Assembly (NCBI RefSeq): GCF_963576545.1
Contig: NC_083648.1
Coordinates: 27,595,873-27,659,872 of the forward strand
Origin: Limanda limanda
Lineage: Eukaryota > Chordata > Actinopteri > Pleuronectiformes > Pleuronectidae
Direction: 5' to 3'
Length of the DNA: 64,000 nt
The notes under the pieces were generated by a model that saw nothing but the letters and a program-made list of their open reading frames with translations, did not search any database and was not told the origin of the DNA. Made by a program: the position numbers and the translations under genes. Positions within the stretch are counted from its first letter, which is position 1, and each line of letters opens with the position of its first letter. Below are positions 47,074-60,092 of this stretch, in pieces.

Positions 47074-49313
47074 GAAGGTCGGAGAGACTTGGAAAGTGGT
47101 TGCATCTGGACTAATTTGGGTCCTGCAGATCGATTGGTACCATCCCCGAGCTTGTACGACCTTCGGAAGAGGTCGACCGACGAAATTCCCCCAAATCTGA
47201 GGAGATATTCTTGAATAACTTTTTTTGTGAAGGTCGGAGAGACTTGCAAGTAGGCTCTACCCCCACTAAATGGGGTAGCGCGCATCGATCGGTACCATCC
47301 TTGAGCTTCTCCGACTTTCGGAAGGGTTAGGGTTAGGGTTAGGGATGAAAGCACATAGGAGAAAGAGATATTCTTGAATAACTTTTTTTGTGAAGGTCGG
47401 AGAGACTTGCAAGTAGGCTCTACCTCCACTAAATGGGGTAGCGCGCATCGATCGGTACCATCCTTGAGCTTCTCCGACTTTCGGAAGGGTTAGGGTGAGG
47501 GTTAGGGATGAAAGCACATAGGAGAAAGAGATATTCTTGAATAACTTTTTTTGTGAAGGTCGGAGAGACTTGCAAGTAGGCTCTACCCCCACTAAATGGG
47601 GTAGCGCGCATCGATCGGTACCATCCTTGAGCTTCTCCGACTTTCGGAAGGGTTAGGGTGAGGGTTAGGGATGAAAGCACATAGGAGAAAGAGATATTCT
47701 TGAATAACTTTTTTTGTGAAGGTCGGAGAGACTTGCAAGTAGGCTCTACCCCCACTAAATGGGGTAGCGCGCATCGATCGGTACCATCCTTGAGCTTCTC
47801 CGACTTTCGGAAGGGTTAGGGATGAAAGCACATAGGAGAAAGAGATATTCTTGAATAACTTTTTTTGTGAAGGTCGGAGAGACTTGGAAAGTGGTTGCAT
47901 CTGGACTAATTTGGGTCCTGCAGATCGATTGGTACCATCCCCGAGCTTGTACGACCTTCGGAAGAGGTCGACCGACGAAATTCCCCCAAATCTGAGGAGA
48001 TATTCTTGAATAACTTTTTTTGTGAAGGTCGGAGAGACTTGCAAGTAGGCTCTACCCCCACTAAATGGGGTAGCGCGCATCGATCGGTACCATCCTTGAG
48101 CTTCTCCGACTTTCGGAAGGGTTAGGGTTAGGGTTAGGGATGAAAGCACATAGGAGAAAGAGATATTCTTGAATAACTTTTTTTGTGAAGGTCGGAGAGA
48201 CTTGCAAGTAGGCTCTACCCCCACTAAATGGGGTAGCGCGCATCGATCGGTACCATCCTTGAGCTTCTCCGACTTTCGGAAGGGTTAGGGTTAGGGTTAG
48301 GGATGAAAGCACATAGGAGAAAGAGATATTCTTGAATAACTTTTTTTGTGAAGGTCGGAGAGACTTGGAAAGTGGTTGCATCTGGACTAATTTGGGTCCT
48401 GCAGATCGATTGGTACCATCCCCGAGCTTGTATGACCTTCGGAAGAGGTCGACCGACGAAATTCCCCCAAATCTGAGGAGATATTCTTGAATAACTTTTT
48501 TTGTGAAGGTCGGAGAGACTTGCAAGTAGGCTCTACCCCCACTAAATGGGGTAGCGCGCATCGATCGGTACCATCCTTGAGCTTCTCCGACTTTCGGAAG
48601 GGTTAGGGTTAGGGTTAGGGATGAAAGCACATAGGAGAAAGAGATATTCTTGAATAACTTTTTTTGTGAAGGTCGGAGAGACTTGCAAGTAGGCTCTACC
48701 CCCACTAAATGGGGTAGCGCGCATCGATCGGTACCATCCTTGAGCTTCTCCGACTTTCGGAAGGGTTAGGGTGAGGGTTAGGGATGAAAGCACATAGGAG
48801 AAAGAGATATTCTTGAATAACTTTTTTTGTGAAGGTCGGAGAGACTTGCAAGTAGGCTCTACCCCCACTAAATGGGGTAGCGCGCATCGATCGGTACCAT
48901 CCTTGAGCTTCTCCGACTTTCGGAAGGGTTAGGGTTAGGGATGAAAGCACATAGGAGAAAGAGATATTCTTGAATAACTTTTTTTGTGAAGGTCGGAGAG
49001 ACTTGCAAGTAGGCTCTACCCCCACTAAATGGGGTAGCGCGCATCGATCGGTACCATCCTTGAGCTTCTCCGACTTTCGGAAGGGTTAGGGTGAGGGTTA
49101 GGGATGAAAGCACATAGGAGAAAGAGATATTCTTGAATAACTTTTTTTGTGAAGGTCGGAGAGACTTGCAAGTAGGCTCTACCCCCACTAAATGGGGTAG
49201 CGCGCATCGATCGGTACCATCCTTGAGCTTCTCCGACTTTCGGAAGGGTTAGGGTTAGGGTTAGGGATGAAAGCACATAGGAGAAAGAGATATTCTTGAA
49301 TAACTTTTTTTGT
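47074..49313 (+). repeat. 2.24-kb block repeated at +3,528 bp, right copy
   Basis: Partner of 43546-45785. Its B at 48350 shares the rare TGTATGACC change with 44822. Its right part (from 48350) is also the first part of the 2,244-bp pair with 50594. Confidence 0.88.
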
Positions 49314-49476
49314 GAAGGTCGGAGAGACTTGCAAGTAGGCTCTACCCCCACTAAATGGGCTAGCGCGCATCGATCGGTACCATCCTTGAGCTTCTCCGAC
49401 TTTCGGAAGGGTTAGGGTTAGGGTTAGGGATGAAAGCACATAGGAGAAAGAGATATTCTTGAATAACTTTTTTTGT

Positions 49477-50267
49477 GAAGGTCGGAGAGACTTGCAAGTA
49501 GGCTCTACCCCCACTAAATGGGGTAGCGCGCATCTATCGGTACCATCCTTGAGCTTCTTCGACTTTCGGAAGGGTTAGGGTTAGGGTTAGGGATGAAAGC
49601 ACATAGGAGAAAGAGATATTCTTGAATAACTTTTTTTGTGAAGGTCGGAGAGACTTGGAAAGTGGTTGCATCTGGACTAATTTGGGTCCTGCGGATCGAT
49701 TGGTACCATCCCCGAGCTTGTACAACCTTCGGAAGAGGTCGACCGACGAAATTTTACCAAATCTGAGGAGATATTCTTGAATAACTTTTTTTGTGAAGGT
49801 CGGAGAGACTTGCAAGTAGGCTCTACCCCCACTAAATGGGGTAGCGCGCATCGATCGGTACCATCCTTGAGCTTCTCCGACTTTCAGAAGGGTTAGGGTT
49901 AGGGTTAGGGATGAAAGCACATAGGAGAAAGAGATATTCTTAAAATAACTTTTTTTGTGAAGGTCGGAGAGACTTGCAAGTAGGCTCTACCCCCACTAAA
50001 TGGGGTAGCGCGCATCGATCGGTACCATCCTTGAGCTTCTCCGACTTTCGGAAGGGTTAGGATTAGGGTTAGGGATGAAAGCACATAGGAGAAAGAGATA
50101 TTCTTGAATAACTTTTTTTGTGAAGGTCGGAGAGACTTAGAAAGTGGTTGCATCTGGACTAATTTGGGTCCTGCGGATCGATTGGTACCATCCCCGAGCT
50201 TGTAGAAGAGGTCGACCGACGAAATTCCCCCAAATCTGAGGAGATATTCTTGAATAACTTTTTTTGT
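49477..50267 (+). repeat. Right-domain five-unit cassette, copy 2
   Basis: CTTCTTCGAC A (with a private CATCTATCGG), AAATTTTACC B 49640, TTTCAGAAG A with a one-base insertion, TTAGGA A, CTTAGAAAG B 50122 with the 9-bp deletion. Same order as the cassette at 40982. Confidence 0.87.
50122..50267 (+). repeat. 146-bp B unit with 9-bp internal deletion
   Basis: The B reads GCTTGTAGAAGAGG, missing CGACCTTCG, so it loses the left arm of the CGACCT/AGGTCG dyad. This is the only B of the 76 that is not 155 bp. It lies two units after a one-base insertion in unit 49795. Confidence 0.93.
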
Positions 50268-50593
50268 GAAGGTCGGAGAGACTTGCAAGTAGGCTCTACC
50301 CCCACTAAATGGGGTAGCGCGCATCGATCGGTACCATCCTTGAGCTTCTCCGACTTTCGGAAGGGTTAGGGTTAGGGTTAGGGATGAAAGCACATAGGAG
50401 AAAGAGATATTCTTGAATAACTTTTTTTGTGAAGGTCGGAGAGACTTGCAAGTAGGCTCTACCCCCACTAAATGGGGTAGCGCGCATCAATCGGTACCAT
50501 CCTTGAGCTTCTCCGACTTTCGGAAGGGTTAGGGTTAGGGTTAGGGATGAAAGCACATAGGAGAAAGAGATATTCTTGAATAACTTTTTTTGT

Positions 50594-52839
50594 GAAGGTC
50601 GGAGAGACTTGGAAAGTGGTTGCATCTGGACTAATTTGGGTCCTGCAGATCGATTGGTACCATCCCCGAGCTTGTACGACCTTCGGAAGAGGTCGACCGA
50701 CGAAATTCCCCCAAATCTGAGGAGATATTCTTGAATAACTTTTTTTGTGAAGGTCGGAGAGACTTGCAAGTAGGCTCTACCCCCACTAAATGGGGTAGCG
50801 CGCATCGATCGGTACCATCCTTGAGCTTCTCCGACTTTCGGAAGGGTTAGGGTTAGGGTTAGGGATGAAAGCACATAGGAGAAAGAGATATTCTTGAATA
50901 ACTTTTTTTGTGAAGGTCGGAGAGACTTGCAAGTAGGCTCTACCCCCACTAAATGGGGTAGCGCGCATCGATCGGTACCATCCTTGAGCTTCTCCGACTT
51001 TCGGAAGGGTTAGGGTGAGGGTTAGGGATGAAAGCACATAGGAGAAAGAGATATTCTTGAATAACTTTTTTTGTGAAGGTCGGAGAGACTTGCAAGTAGG
51101 CTCTACCCCCACTAAATGGGGTAGCGCGCATCGATCGGTACCATCCTTGAGCTTCTCCGACTTTCGGAAGGGTTAGGGTTAGGGATGAAAGCACATAGGA
51201 GAAAGAGATATTCTTGAATAACTTTTTTTGTGAAGGTCGGAGAGACTTGCAAGTAGGCTCTACCCCCACTAAATGGGGTAGCGCGCATCGATCGGTACCA
51301 TCCTTGAGCTTCTCCGACTTTCGGAAGGGTTAGGGTGAGGGTTAGGGATGAAAGCACAAAGGAGAAAGAGATATTCTTGAATAACTTTTTTTGTGAAGGT
51401 CGGAGAGACTTGCAAGTAGGCTCTACCCCCACTAAATGGGGTAGCGCGCATCGATCGGTACCATCCTTGAGCTTCTCCGACTTTCGGAAGGGTTAGGGTT
51501 AGGGTTAGGGATGAAAGCACATAGGAGAAAGAGATATTCTTGAATAACTTTTTTTGTGAAGGTCGGAGAGACTTGCAAGTAGGCTCTACCCCCACTAAAT
51601 GGGCTAGCGCGCATCGATCGGTACCATCCTTGAGCTTCTCCGACTTTCGGAAGGGTTAGGGTTAGGGTTAGGGATGAAAGCACATAGGAGAAAGAGATAT
51701 TCTTGAATAACTTTTTTTGTGAAGGTCGGAGAGACTTGCAAGTAGGCTCTACCCCCACTAAATGGGGTAGCGCGCATCGATCGGTACCATCCTTGAGCTT
51801 CTTCGACTTTCGGAAGGGTTAGGGTTAGGGATGAAAGCACATAGGAGAAAGAGATATTCTTGAATAACTTTTTTTGTGAAGGTCGGAGAGACTTGGAAAG
51901 TGGTTGCATCTGGACTAATTTGGGTCCTGCGGATCGATTGGTACCATCCCCGAGCTTGTACAACCTTCGGAAGAGGTCGACCGACGAAATTTTACCAAAT
52001 CTGAGGAGATATTCTTGAATAACTTTTTTTGTGAAGGTCGGAGAGACTTGCAAGTAGGCTCTACCCCCACTAAATGGGGTAGCGCGCATCGATCGGTACC
52101 ATCCTTGAGCTTCTCCGACTTTCAGAAGGGTTAGGGTTAGGGTTAGGGATGAAAGCACATAGGAGAAAGAGATATTCTTGAATAACTTTTTTTGTGAAGG
52201 TCGGAGAGACTTGCAAGTAGGCTCTACCCCCACTAAATGGGGTAGCGCGCATCGATCGGTACCATCCTTGAGCTTCTCCGACTTTCGGAAGGGTTAGGAT
52301 TAGGGTTAGGGATGAAAGCACATAGGAGAAAGAGATATTCTTGAATAACTTTTTTTGTGAAGGTCGGAGAGACTTAGAAAGTGGTTGCATCTGGACTAAT
52401 TTGGGTCCTGCGGATCGATTGGTACCATCCCCGAGCTTGTACGACCTTTGGAAGAGGTCGACCGACGAAATTCCCCCAAATCTGAGGAGATATTCTTGAA
52501 TAACTTTTTTTGTGAAGGTCGGAGAGACTTGCAAGTAGGCTCTACCCCCACTAAATGGGGTAGCGCGCATCGATCGGTACCATCCTTGAGCTTCTCCGAC
52601 TTTCGGAAGGGTTAGGGTTAGGGTTAGGGATGAAAGCACATAGGAGAAAGAGATATTCTTGAATAACTTTTTTTGTGAAGGTCGGAGAGACTTGCAAGTA
52701 CGCTCTACCCCCACTAAATGGGGTAGCGCGCATCGATCGGTACCATCCTTGAGCTTCTCCGACTTTCGGAAGGGTTAGGGTTAGGGTTAGGGATGAAAGC
52801 ACATAGGAGAAAGAGATATTCTTGAATAACTTTTTTTGT
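50594..52839 (+). repeat. 2.24-kb tandem higher-order repeat, copy 2
   Basis: Partner of 48350-50593. Its CTTCTTCGAC unit at 51721 has lost one hexamer, a state shared only with 55412. It carries AAGTACGCTC near 52697, also found near 46288, and a private CACAAAGGAG near 51356. Confidence 0.88.
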
Positions 52840-53964
52840 GAAGGTCGGAGAGACTTGGAAAGTGGTTGCATCTGGACTAATTTGGGTCCTGCAGATCGAT
52901 TGGTACCATCCCCGAGCTTGTACGACCTTCGGAAGAGGTCGACCGACGAAATTCCCCCAAATCTGAGGAGATATTCTTGAATAACTTTTTTTGTGAAGGT
53001 CGGAGAGACTTGCAAGTAGGCTCTACCCCCACTAAATGGGGTAGCGCGCATCGATCGGTACCATCCTTGAGCTTCTCCGACTTTCGGAAGGGTTAGGGTT
53101 AGGGTTAGGGATGAAAGCACATAGGAGAAAGAGATATTCTTGAATAACTTTTTTTGTGAAGGTCGGAGAGACTTGCAAGTAGGCTCTACCCCCACTAAAT
53201 GGGGTAGCGCGCATCGATCGGTACCATCCTTGAGCTTCTCCGACTTTCGGAAGGGTTAGGGTGAGGGTTAGGGATGAAAGCACATAGGAGAAAGAGATAT
53301 TCTTGAATAACTTTTTTTGTGAAGGTCGGAGAGACTTGCAAGTAGGCTCTACCCCCACTAAATGGGGTAGCGCGCATCGATCGGTACCATCCTTGAGCTT
53401 CTCCGACTTTCGGAAGGGTTAGGGTTAGGGTTAGGGATGAAAGCACATAGGAGAAAGAGATATTCTTGAATAACTTTTTTTGTGAAGGTCGGAGAGACTT
53501 GCAAGTAGGCTCTACCCCCACTAAATGGGGTAGCGCGCATCGATCGGTACCATCCTTGAGCTTCTTCGACTTTCGGAAGGGTTAGGGTTAGGGTTAGGGA
53601 TGAAAGCACATAGGAGAAAGAGATATTCTTGAATAACTTTTTTTGTGAAGGTCGGAGAGACTTGGAAAGTGGTTGCATCTGGACTAATTTGGGTCCTGCG
53701 GATCGATTGGTACCATCCCCGAGCTTGTACAACCTTCGGAAGAGGTCGACCGACGAAATTTTACCAAATCTGAGGAGATATTCTTGAATAACTTTTTTTG
53801 TGAAGGTCGGAAAGACTTGCAAGTAGGCTCTACCCCCACTAAATGGGGTAGCGCGCATCGATCGGTACCATCCTTGAGCTTCTCCGACTTTCAGAAGAGT
53901 TAGGGTTAGGGTTAGGGATGAAAGCACATAGGAGAAAGAGATATTCTTGAATAACTTTTTTTGT
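50912..53964 (+). repeat. 3.05-kb block, partner of 54603-57174
   Basis: Units 50912-52195 recur at +3,691 bp and units 52677-53964 recur at +3,210 bp. The 481-bp difference equals three units (TTAGGA A 52196, B 52359, A 52514) present here and absent from the partner. Shared rare states are the two-hexamer CTTCTTCGAC unit (51721, 55412) and GGTCGGAAAGAC (53802, 57012). Confidence 0.86.
51721..52513 (+). repeat. Right-domain five-unit cassette, copy 3
   Basis: Two-hexamer CTTCTTCGAC A, AAATTTTACC B 51878, TTTCAGAAG A, TTAGGA A, CTTAGAAAG B 52359 with CCTTTGG, the last shared with the B at 45949. Confidence 0.87.
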
Positions 53965-54276
53965 GAAGGTCGGAGAGACTTGCAAGTAGGCTCTACCCCC
54001 ACTAAATGGGGTAGCGCGCATCGATCGGTACCATCCTTGAGCTTCTCCGACTTTCGGAAGGGTTAGGGTTAGGGATGAAAGCACATAGGAGAAAGAGATA
54101 TTCTTGAATAACTTTTTTTGTGAAGGTCGGAGAGACTTAGAAAGTGGTTGCATCTGGACTAATTTGGGTCCTGCGGATCGATTGGTACCATCCCCGAGCT
54201 TGTACGACCTTCGGAAGAGGTCGACCGACGAAATTCCCCCAAATCTGAGGAGATATTCTTGAATAACTTTTTTTGT
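53484..54276 (+). repeat. Right-domain five-unit cassette, copy 4
   Basis: CTTCTTCGAC A, AAATTTTACC B 53647, TTTCAGAAG A (starting GGTCGGAAAGAC and with AGAGTTAGGG), a two-hexamer A at 53965 in the place of the TTAGGA A, CTTAGAAAG B 54122. Loss of exactly the variant hexamer explains the 53965 unit most simply. Confidence 0.87.
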
Positions 54277-54602
54277 GAAGGTCGGAGAGACTTGCAAGTA
54301 GGCTCTACCCCCACTAAATGGGGTAGCGCGCATCGATCGGTACCATCCTTGAGCTTCTCCGACTTTCGGAAGGGTTAGGGTTAGGGTTAGGGATGAAAGC
54401 ACATAGGAGAAAGAGATATTCTTGAATAACTTTTTTTGTGAAGGTCGGAGAGACTTGCAAGTAGGCTCTACCCCCACTAAATGGGGTAGCGCGCATCGAT
54501 CGGTACCATCCTTGAGCTTCTCCGACTTTTGGAAGGGTTAGGGTGAGGGTTAGGGATGAAAGCACATAGGAGAAAGAGATATTCTTGAATAACTTTTTTT
54601 GT

Positions 54603-57174
54603 GAAGGTCGGAGAGACTTGCAAGTAGGCTCTACCCCCACTAAATGGGGTAGCGCGCATCGATCGGTACCATCCTTGAGCTTCTCCGACTTTCGGAAGGG
54701 TTAGGGTGAGGGTTAGGGATGAAAGCACATAGGAGAAAGAGATATTCTTGAATAACTTTTTTTGTGAAGGTCGGAGAGACTTGCAAGTAGGCTCTACCCC
54801 CACTAAATGGGGTAGCGCGCATCGATCGGTACCATCCTTGAGCTTCTCCGACTTTCGGAAGGGTTAGGGTTAGGGATGAAAGCACATAGGAGAAAGAGAT
54901 ATTCTTGAATAACTTTTTTTGTGAAGGTCGGAGAGACTTGCAAGTAGGCTCTACCCCCACTAAATGGGGTAGCGCGCATCGATCGGTACCATCCTTGAGC
55001 TTCTCCGACTTTCGGAAGGGTTAGGGTGAGGGTTAGGGATGAAAGCACATAGGAGAAAGAGATATTCTTGAATAACTTTTTTTGTGAAGGTCGGAGAGAC
55101 TTGCAAGTAGGCTCTACCCCCACTAAATGGGGTAGCGCGCATCGATCGGTACCATCCTTGAGCTTCTCCGACTTTCGGAAGGGTTAGGGTTAGGGTTAGG
55201 GATGAAAGCACATAGGAGAAAGAGATATTCTTGAATAACTTTTTTTGTGAAGGTCGGAGAGACTTGCAAGTAGGCTCTACCCCCACTAAATGGGCTAGCG
55301 CGCATCGATCGGTACCATCCTTGAGCTTCTCCGACTTTCGGAAGGGTTAGGGTTAGGGTTAGGGATGAAAGCACATAGGAGAAAGAGATATTCTTGAATA
55401 ACTTTTTTTGTGAAGGTCGGAGAGACTTGCAAGTAGGCTCTACCCCCACTAAATGGGGTAGCGCGCATCGATCGGTACCATCCTTGAGCTTCTTCGACTT
55501 TCGGAAGGGTTAGGGTTAGGGATGAAAGCACATAGGAGAAAGAGATATTCTTGAATAACTTTTTTTGTGAAGGTCGGAGAGACTTGGAAAGTGGTTGCAT
55601 CTGGACTAATTTGGGTCCTGCGGATCGATTGGTACCATCCCCGAGCTTGTACAACCTTCGGAAGAGGTCGACCGACGAAATTTTACCAAATCTGAGGAGA
55701 TATTCTTGAATAACTTTTTTTGTGAAGGTCGGAGAGACTTGCAAGTAGGCTCTACCCCCACTAAATGGGGTAGCGCGCATCGATCGGTACCATCCTTGAG
55801 CTTCTCCGACTTTCAGAAGGGTTAGGGTTAGGGTTAGGGATGAAAGCACATAGGAGAAAGAGATATTCTTGAATAACTTTTTTTGTGAAGGTCGGAGAGA
55901 CTTGCAAGTAGGCTCTACCCCCACTAAATGGGGTAGCGCGCATCGATCGGTACCATCCTTGAGCTTCTCCGACTTTCGGAAGGGTTAGGGTTAGGGTTAG
56001 GGATGAAAGCACATAGGAGAAAGAGATATTCTTGAATAACTTTTTTTGTGAAGGTCGGAGAGACTTGGAAAGTGGTTGCATCTGGACTAATTTGGGTCCT
56101 GCAGATCGATTGGTACCATCCCCGAGCTTGTACGACCTTCGGAAGAGGTCGACCGACGAAATTCCCCCAAATCTGAGGAGATATTCTTGAATAACTTTTT
56201 TTGTGAAGGTCGGAGAGACTTGCAAGTAGGCTCTACCCCCACTAAATGGGGTAGCGCGCATCGATCGGTACCATCCTTGAGCTTCTCCGACTTTCGGAAG
56301 GGTTAGGGTTAGGGTTAGGGATGAAAGCACATAGGAGAAAGAGATATTCTTGAATAACTTTTTTTGTGAAGGTCGGAGAGACTTGCAAGTAGGCTCTACC
56401 CCCACTAAATGGGGTAGCGCGCATCGATCGGTACCATCCTTGAGCTTCTCCGACTTTCGGAAGGGTTAGGGTGAGGGTTAGGGATGAAAGCACATAGGAG
56501 AAAGAGATATTCTTGAATAACTTTTTTTGTGAAGGTCGGAGAGACTTGCAAGTAGGCTCTACCCCCACTAAATGGGGTAGCGCGCATCGATCGGTACCAT
56601 CCTTGAGCTTCTCCGACTTTCGGAAGGGTTAGGGTTAGGGTTAGGGATGAAAGCACATAGGAGAAAGAGATATTCTTGAATAACTTTTTTTGTGAAGGTC
56701 GGAGAGACTTGCAAGTAGGCTCTACCCCCACTAAATGGGGTAGCGCGCATCGATCGGTACCATCCTTGAGCTTCTTCGACTTTCGGAAGGGTTAGGGTTA
56801 GGGTTAGGGATGAAAGCACATAGGAGAAAGAGATATTCTTGAATAACTTTTTTTGTGAAGGTCGGAGAGACTTGGAAAGTGGTTGCATCTGGACTAATTT
56901 GGGTCCTGCGGATCGATTGGTACCATCCCCGAGCTTGTACAACCTTCGGAAGAGGTCGACCGACGAAATTTTACCAAATCTGAGGAGATATTCTTGAATA
57001 ACTTTTTTTGTGAAGGTCGGAAAGACTTGCAAGTAGGCTCTACCCCCACTAAATGGGGTAGCGCGCATCGATCGGTACCATCCTTGAGCTTCTCCGACTT
57101 TCAGAAGGGTTAGGGTTAGGGTTAGGGATGAAAGCACATAGGAGAAAGAGATATTCTTGAATAACTTTTTTTGT
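54603..57174 (+). repeat. 2.57-kb block, partner of 50912-53964
   Basis: Same order as the partner minus one A-B-A trimer. At the junction, B 55569 with its TTTCAGAAG A (55724) is followed by a standard A and a CTGCAG B (56050) rather than the TTAGGA A and CTTAGAAAG B of the cassette. Confidence 0.86.
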
Positions 57175-57492
57175 GAAGGTCGGAGAGACTTGCAAGTAGG
57201 CTCTACCCCCACTAAATGGGGTAGCGCGCATCGATCGGTACCATCCTTGAGCTTCTCCGACTTTCGGAAGGGTTAGGATTAGGGTTAGGGATGAAAGCAC
57301 ATAGGAGAAAGAGATATTCTTGAATAACTTTTTTTGTGAAGGTCGGAGAGACTTAGAAAGTGGTTGCATCTGGACTAATTTGGGTCCTGCGGATCGATTG
57401 GTACCATCCCCGAGCTTGTACGACCTTCGGAAGAGGTCGACCGACGAAATTCCCCCAAATCTGAGGAGATATTCTTGAATAACTTTTTTTGT
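56694..57492 (+). repeat. Right-domain five-unit cassette, copy 5
   Basis: CTTCTTCGAC A, AAATTTTACC B 56857, TTTCAGAAG A (start GGTCGGAAAGAC), TTAGGA A, CTTAGAAAG B 57338. It keeps the TTAGGA unit that its relative at 53965 has lost. Confidence 0.87.
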
Positions 57493-58307
57493 GAAGGTCG
57501 GAGAGACTTGCAAGTAGGCTCTACCCCCACTAAATGGGGTAGCGCGCATCGATCGGTACCATCCTTGAGCTTCTCCGACTTTCGGAAGGGTTAGGGTTAG
57601 GGTTAGGGATGAAAGCACATAGGAGAAAGAGATATTCTTGAATAACTTTTTTTGTGAAGGTCGGAGAGACTTGCAAGTAGGCTCTACCCCCACTAAATGG
57701 GGTAGCGCGCATCGATCGGTACCATCCTTGAGCTTCTCCGACTTTCGGAAGGGTTAGGGTGAGGGTTAGGGATGAAAGCACATAGGAGAAAGAGATATTC
57801 TTGAATAACTTTTTTTGTGAAGGTCGGAGAGACTTGCAAGTAGGCTCTACCCCCACTAAATGGGGTAGCGCGCATCGATCGGTACCATCCTTGAGCTTCT
57901 CCGACTTTCGGAAGGGTTAGGGTTAGGGTTAGGGATGAAAGCACATAGGAGAAAGAGATATTCTTGAATAACTTTTTTTGTGAAGGTCGGAGAGACTTGC
58001 AAGTAGGCTCTACCCCCACTAAATGGGGTAGCGCGCATCGATCGGTACCATCCTTGAGCTTCTCCGACTTTCGGAAGGGTTAGGGTGAGGGTTAGGGATG
58101 AAAGCACATAGGAGAAAGAGATATTCTTGAATAACTTTTTTTGTGAAGGTCGGAGAGACTTGCAAGTAGGCTCTACCCCCACTAAATGGGGTAGCGCGCA
58201 TCGATCGGTACCATCCTTGAGCTTCTCCGACTTTCGGAAGGGTTAGGGTTAGGGTTAGGGATGAAAGCACATAGGAGAAAGAGATATTCTTGAATAACTT
58301 TTTTTGT

Positions 58308-59929
58308 GAAGGTCGGAGAGACTTGCAAGTAGGCTCTACCCCCACTAAATGGGCTAGCGCGCATCGATCGGTACCATCCTTGAGCTTCTCCGACTTTCGG
58401 AAGGGTTAGGGTTAGGGTTAGGGATGAAAGCACATAGGAGAAAGAGATATTCTTGAATAACTTTTTTTGTGAAGGTCGGAGAGACTTGCAAGTAGGCTCT
58501 ACCCCCACTAAATGGGGTAGCGCGCATCGATCGGTACCATCCTTGAGCTTCTTCGACTTTCGGAAGGGTTAGGGTTAGGGTTAGGGATGAAAGCACATAG
58601 GAGAAAGAGATATTCTTGAATAACTTTTTTTGTGAAGGTCGGAGAGACTTGGAAAGTGGTTGCATCTGGACTAATTTGGGTCCTGCAGATCGATTGGTAC
58701 CATCCCCGAGCTTGTACGACCTTCGGAAGAGGTCGACCGACGAAATTCCCCCAAATCTGAGGAGATATTCTTGAATAACTTTTTTTGTGAAGGTCGGAGA
58801 GACTTGCAAGTAGGCTCTACCCCCACTAAATGGGGTAGCGCGCATCGATCGGTACCATCCTTGAGCTTCTCCGACTTTCGGAAGGGTTAGGGTTAGGGTT
58901 AGGGATGAAAGCACATAGGAGAAAGAGATATTCTTGAATAACTTTTTTTGTGAAGGTCGGAGAGACTTGCAAGTAGGCTCTACCCCCACTAAATGGGGTA
59001 GCGCGCATCGATCGGTACCATCCTTGAGCTTCTCCGACTTTCGGAAGGGTTAGGGTGAGGGTTAGGGATGAAAGCACATAGGAGAAAGAGATATTCTTGA
59101 ATAACTTTTTTTGTGAAGGTCGGAGAGACTTGCAAGTAGGCTCTACCCCCACTAAATGGGGTAGCGCGCATCGATCGGTACCATCCTTGAGCTTCTCCGA
59201 CTTTCGGAAGGGTTAGGGTTAGGGTTAGGGATGAAAGCACATAGGAGAAAGAGATATTCTTGAATAACTTTTTTTGTGAAGGTCGGAGAGACTTGCAAGT
59301 AGGCTCTACCCCCACTAAATGGGGTAGCGCGCATCGATCGGTACCATCTTTGAGCTTCTCCGACTTTCGGAAGGGTTAGGGTGAGGGTTAGGGATGAAAG
59401 CACATAGGAGAAAGAGATATTCTTGAATAACTTTTTTTGTGAAGGTCGGAGAGACTTGCAAGTAGGCTCTACCCCCACTAAATGGGGTAGCGCGCATCGA
59501 TCGGTACCATCCTTGAGCTTCTCCGACTTTCGGAAGGGTTAGGGTTAGGGTTAGGGATGAAAGCACATAGGAGAAAGAGATATTCTTGAATAACTTTTTT
59601 TGTGAAGGTCGGAGAGACTTGCAAGTAGGCTCTACCCCCACTAAATGGGCTAGCGCGCATCGATCGGTACCATCCTTGAGCTTCTCCGACTTTCGGAAGG
59701 GTTAGGGTTAGGGTTAGGGATGAAAGCACATAGGAGAAAGAGATATTCTTGAATAACTTTTTTTGTGAAGGTCGGAGAGACTTGCAAGTAGGCTCTACCC
59801 CCACTAAATGGGCTAGCGCGCATCGATCGGTACCATCCTTGAGCTTCTCCGACTTTCGGAAGGGTTAGGGTTAGGGTTAGGGATGAAAGCACATAGGAGA
59901 AAGAGATATTCTTGAATAACTTTTTTTGT
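58308..59929 (+). repeat. 1,622-bp tandem repeat, copy 1
   Basis: GGGCTAG A, CTTCTTCGAC A, CTGCAG B 58634, A, TGAGGG A, A, A with CCATCTTTGAG and TGAGGG, A, GGGCTAG A, GGGCTAG A. The rare CCATCTTTGAG lies near 59345 and again near 60967. Confidence 0.88.
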
Positions 59930-60092
59930 GAAGGTCGGAGAGACTTGCAAGTTGGCTCTACCCCCACTAAATGGGCTAGCGCGCATCGATCGGTACCATC
60001 CTTGAGCTTCTCCGACTTTCGGAAGGGTTAGGGTTAGGGTTAGGGATGAAAGCACATAGGAGAAAGAGATATTCTTGAATAACTTTTTTTGT
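59604..60092 (+). repeat. Three adjacent GGGCTAG A units
   Basis: Units 59604, 59767 and 59930 all carry GGGCTAGCG, which elsewhere is mostly a single unit before the CTTCTTCGAC unit. This is a local single-monomer amplification or a product of the 1,622-bp exchange falling in this unit. Confidence 0.85.

Larger units (their letters stand above)
48350..50593 (+). repeat. 2.24-kb tandem higher-order repeat, copy 1
   Basis: B, A, TGAGGG A, two-hexamer A, TGAGGG A, A, GGGCTAG A, CTTCTTCGAC A, B, TTTCAGAAG A, TTAGGA A, B, A, A. The order recurs at 50594-52839. Indels private to this copy are a one-base insertion (TTAAAATAAC near 49941) and a 9-bp loss in the B at 50122. Confidence 0.88.
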
